This document shows positions 6,051 to 6,516 of a stretch of DNA of 6,516 nt, in pieces. Numbering within the stretch: the first letter of the stretch is position 1; each line of letters opens with the position of its first letter. Below the pieces are notes generated by a model that saw nothing but the letters and a program-made list of their open reading frames with translations, was not told the DNA's origin and did not search any database. Made by a program: the position numbers and the translations under genes. This DNA comes from Betaproteobacteria bacterium (lineage in GTDB: Bacteria; Pseudomonadota; Gammaproteobacteria; Burkholderiales; SG8-41): contig JAJTHX010000345.1 in NCBI GenBank assembly GCA_021300125.1, positions 1-6,516 on the forward strand, given 5' to 3'.

Positions 6051-6516
6051 TGTCGGTCAACACTCCCACCGCTGCCGCCCCGCTCTGCGCGGGGCCCGAT
6101 TTCAACCCGCGTCCGCCGAAATTCAGGATGCCGGCGCTGGCCTGCGACACCCACGCGCATGTGATGGGGCCAGCGGCGCGCTACGACTATTCGCCGGCGC
6201 GGGTCTACACGCCGCCCGACTGCCTGCCGGCGCAGTACCGCCACCTGCTCGACGCCCTCGGCGTCGAACGTGCGGTACTGATCCAGCCCAGCGTCTACGG
6301 TACCGACAACGCGGCAATGCTCGACGCGATGAAGGCCGACCCGAAACGCCTGCGCGGCGTGGCGGTGGTGGACCCGTCGATCAGTGATGGCGATCTGCGC
6401 GCGCTCGATGCCGCCGGCATCCGCGGCCTGCGCGTGAACATCGTCGATGTGAAGGACCGCAAGCCGGGCACGCTGCCGCTCGATGTGCTGAGCCCTCTGG
6501 CGGCGCGCATCAAGCC
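6050..6516 (+). CDS. Amidohydrolase-family hydrolase, 2-pyrone-4,6-dicarboxylate lactonase-like, C-terminus beyond window
   Basis: The frame is open from the ATG at 6050 to the window edge, with 155 codons visible. An N-terminal extension rich in Pro and Ala leads to ALACDTHAHVMGP, whose H35-x-H37 is the strand-1 metal motif of the amidohydrolase superfamily (PF04909). After it come YDYSPARVYTP, a region ending VLIQPSVYGTDNAAMLDA, RGVAVVDPS and GIRGLRVN. From memory of the family, these resemble 2-pyrone-4,6-dicarboxylate lactonase (LigI-type), which opens a lactone ring in lignin-aromatic breakdown; related members hydrolyse other lactones or decarboxylate. The later metal and acid residues (a strand-5 or -6 His and a strand-8 Asp) lie outside the window. 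No Shine-Dalgarno is visible before 6050 and no upstream in-frame start exists. A later ATG at 6128 (Met27) would keep the HxH motif but lose the extension. It probably belongs with the aldolase. The family call is firm; the substrate is inferred. Confidence 0.88.
   Translation, partial: MSVNTPTAAAPLCAGPDFNPRPPKFRMPALACDTHAHVMGPAARYDYSPARVYTPPDCLPAQYRHLLDALGVERAVLIQPSVYGTDNAAMLDAMKADPKRLRGVAVVDPSISDGDLRALDAAGIRGLRVNIVDVKDRKPGTLPLDVLSPLAARIK

Overview
The window is GC-rich (AT-rich only in one short gap) and almost fully coding. It looks like a beta-proteobacterial chromosome, most likely Burkholderiales. The main reason is an orphan Bug/TctC-type solute receptor beside catabolic enzymes; that receptor family is greatly expanded in this group. 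The assignment rests on gene content only. No mobile element, tRNA, rRNA or CRISPR array was seen.

Layout: two divergent gene sets share a control region at about 4838-5071. Leftward (minus strand), in transcription order, are a Bug/TctC periplasmic receptor (4837-3833), a ModA-like solute-binding protein with no signal peptide (3772-3077), a homologous ModA-like protein with a signal peptide (3058-2318), and a large TPR protein with a GT41 (SPINDLY/O-GlcNAc transferase) catalytic domain (2264 to beyond position 1). The gaps of 60, 18 and 53 bases, all on one strand and without a convincing terminator, suggest one operon. Rightward (plus strand) are a DHDPS/NAL-family class I aldolase (5072-6001) and, 48 bases on, an amidohydrolase resembling 2-pyrone-4,6-dicarboxylate lactonase (6050 to beyond 6516). 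The GT41 gene and the amidohydrolase are open at the window edges but are certain genes.

How the genes may work together (inference): the receptors would capture a small, probably carboxylate or oxyanion-like solute. The lactonase-like hydrolase and the pyruvate-type aldolase would then degrade a keto-acid or lactone. No transporter membrane subunit (TctA/TctB, ModB/ModC) lies in the window, so all three receptors are orphans here. The aldolase keeps the Schiff-base lysine and catalytic tyrosine but lacks the DapA substrate arginine, so it is probably catabolic rather than lysine-biosynthetic. The GT41 protein keeps every active-site residue that can be checked against human OGT, but its link to the rest of the locus is unknown.

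The most notable points are the signal-less ModA-like paralogue next to its exported homologue, a 7-bp perfect inverted repeat between two back-to-back candidate promoters, an intact OGT-type enzyme at the end of a receptor operon, and a 37-base AT island with a perfect TATAAT immediately before the amidohydrolase start codon. Nothing proves a new system.
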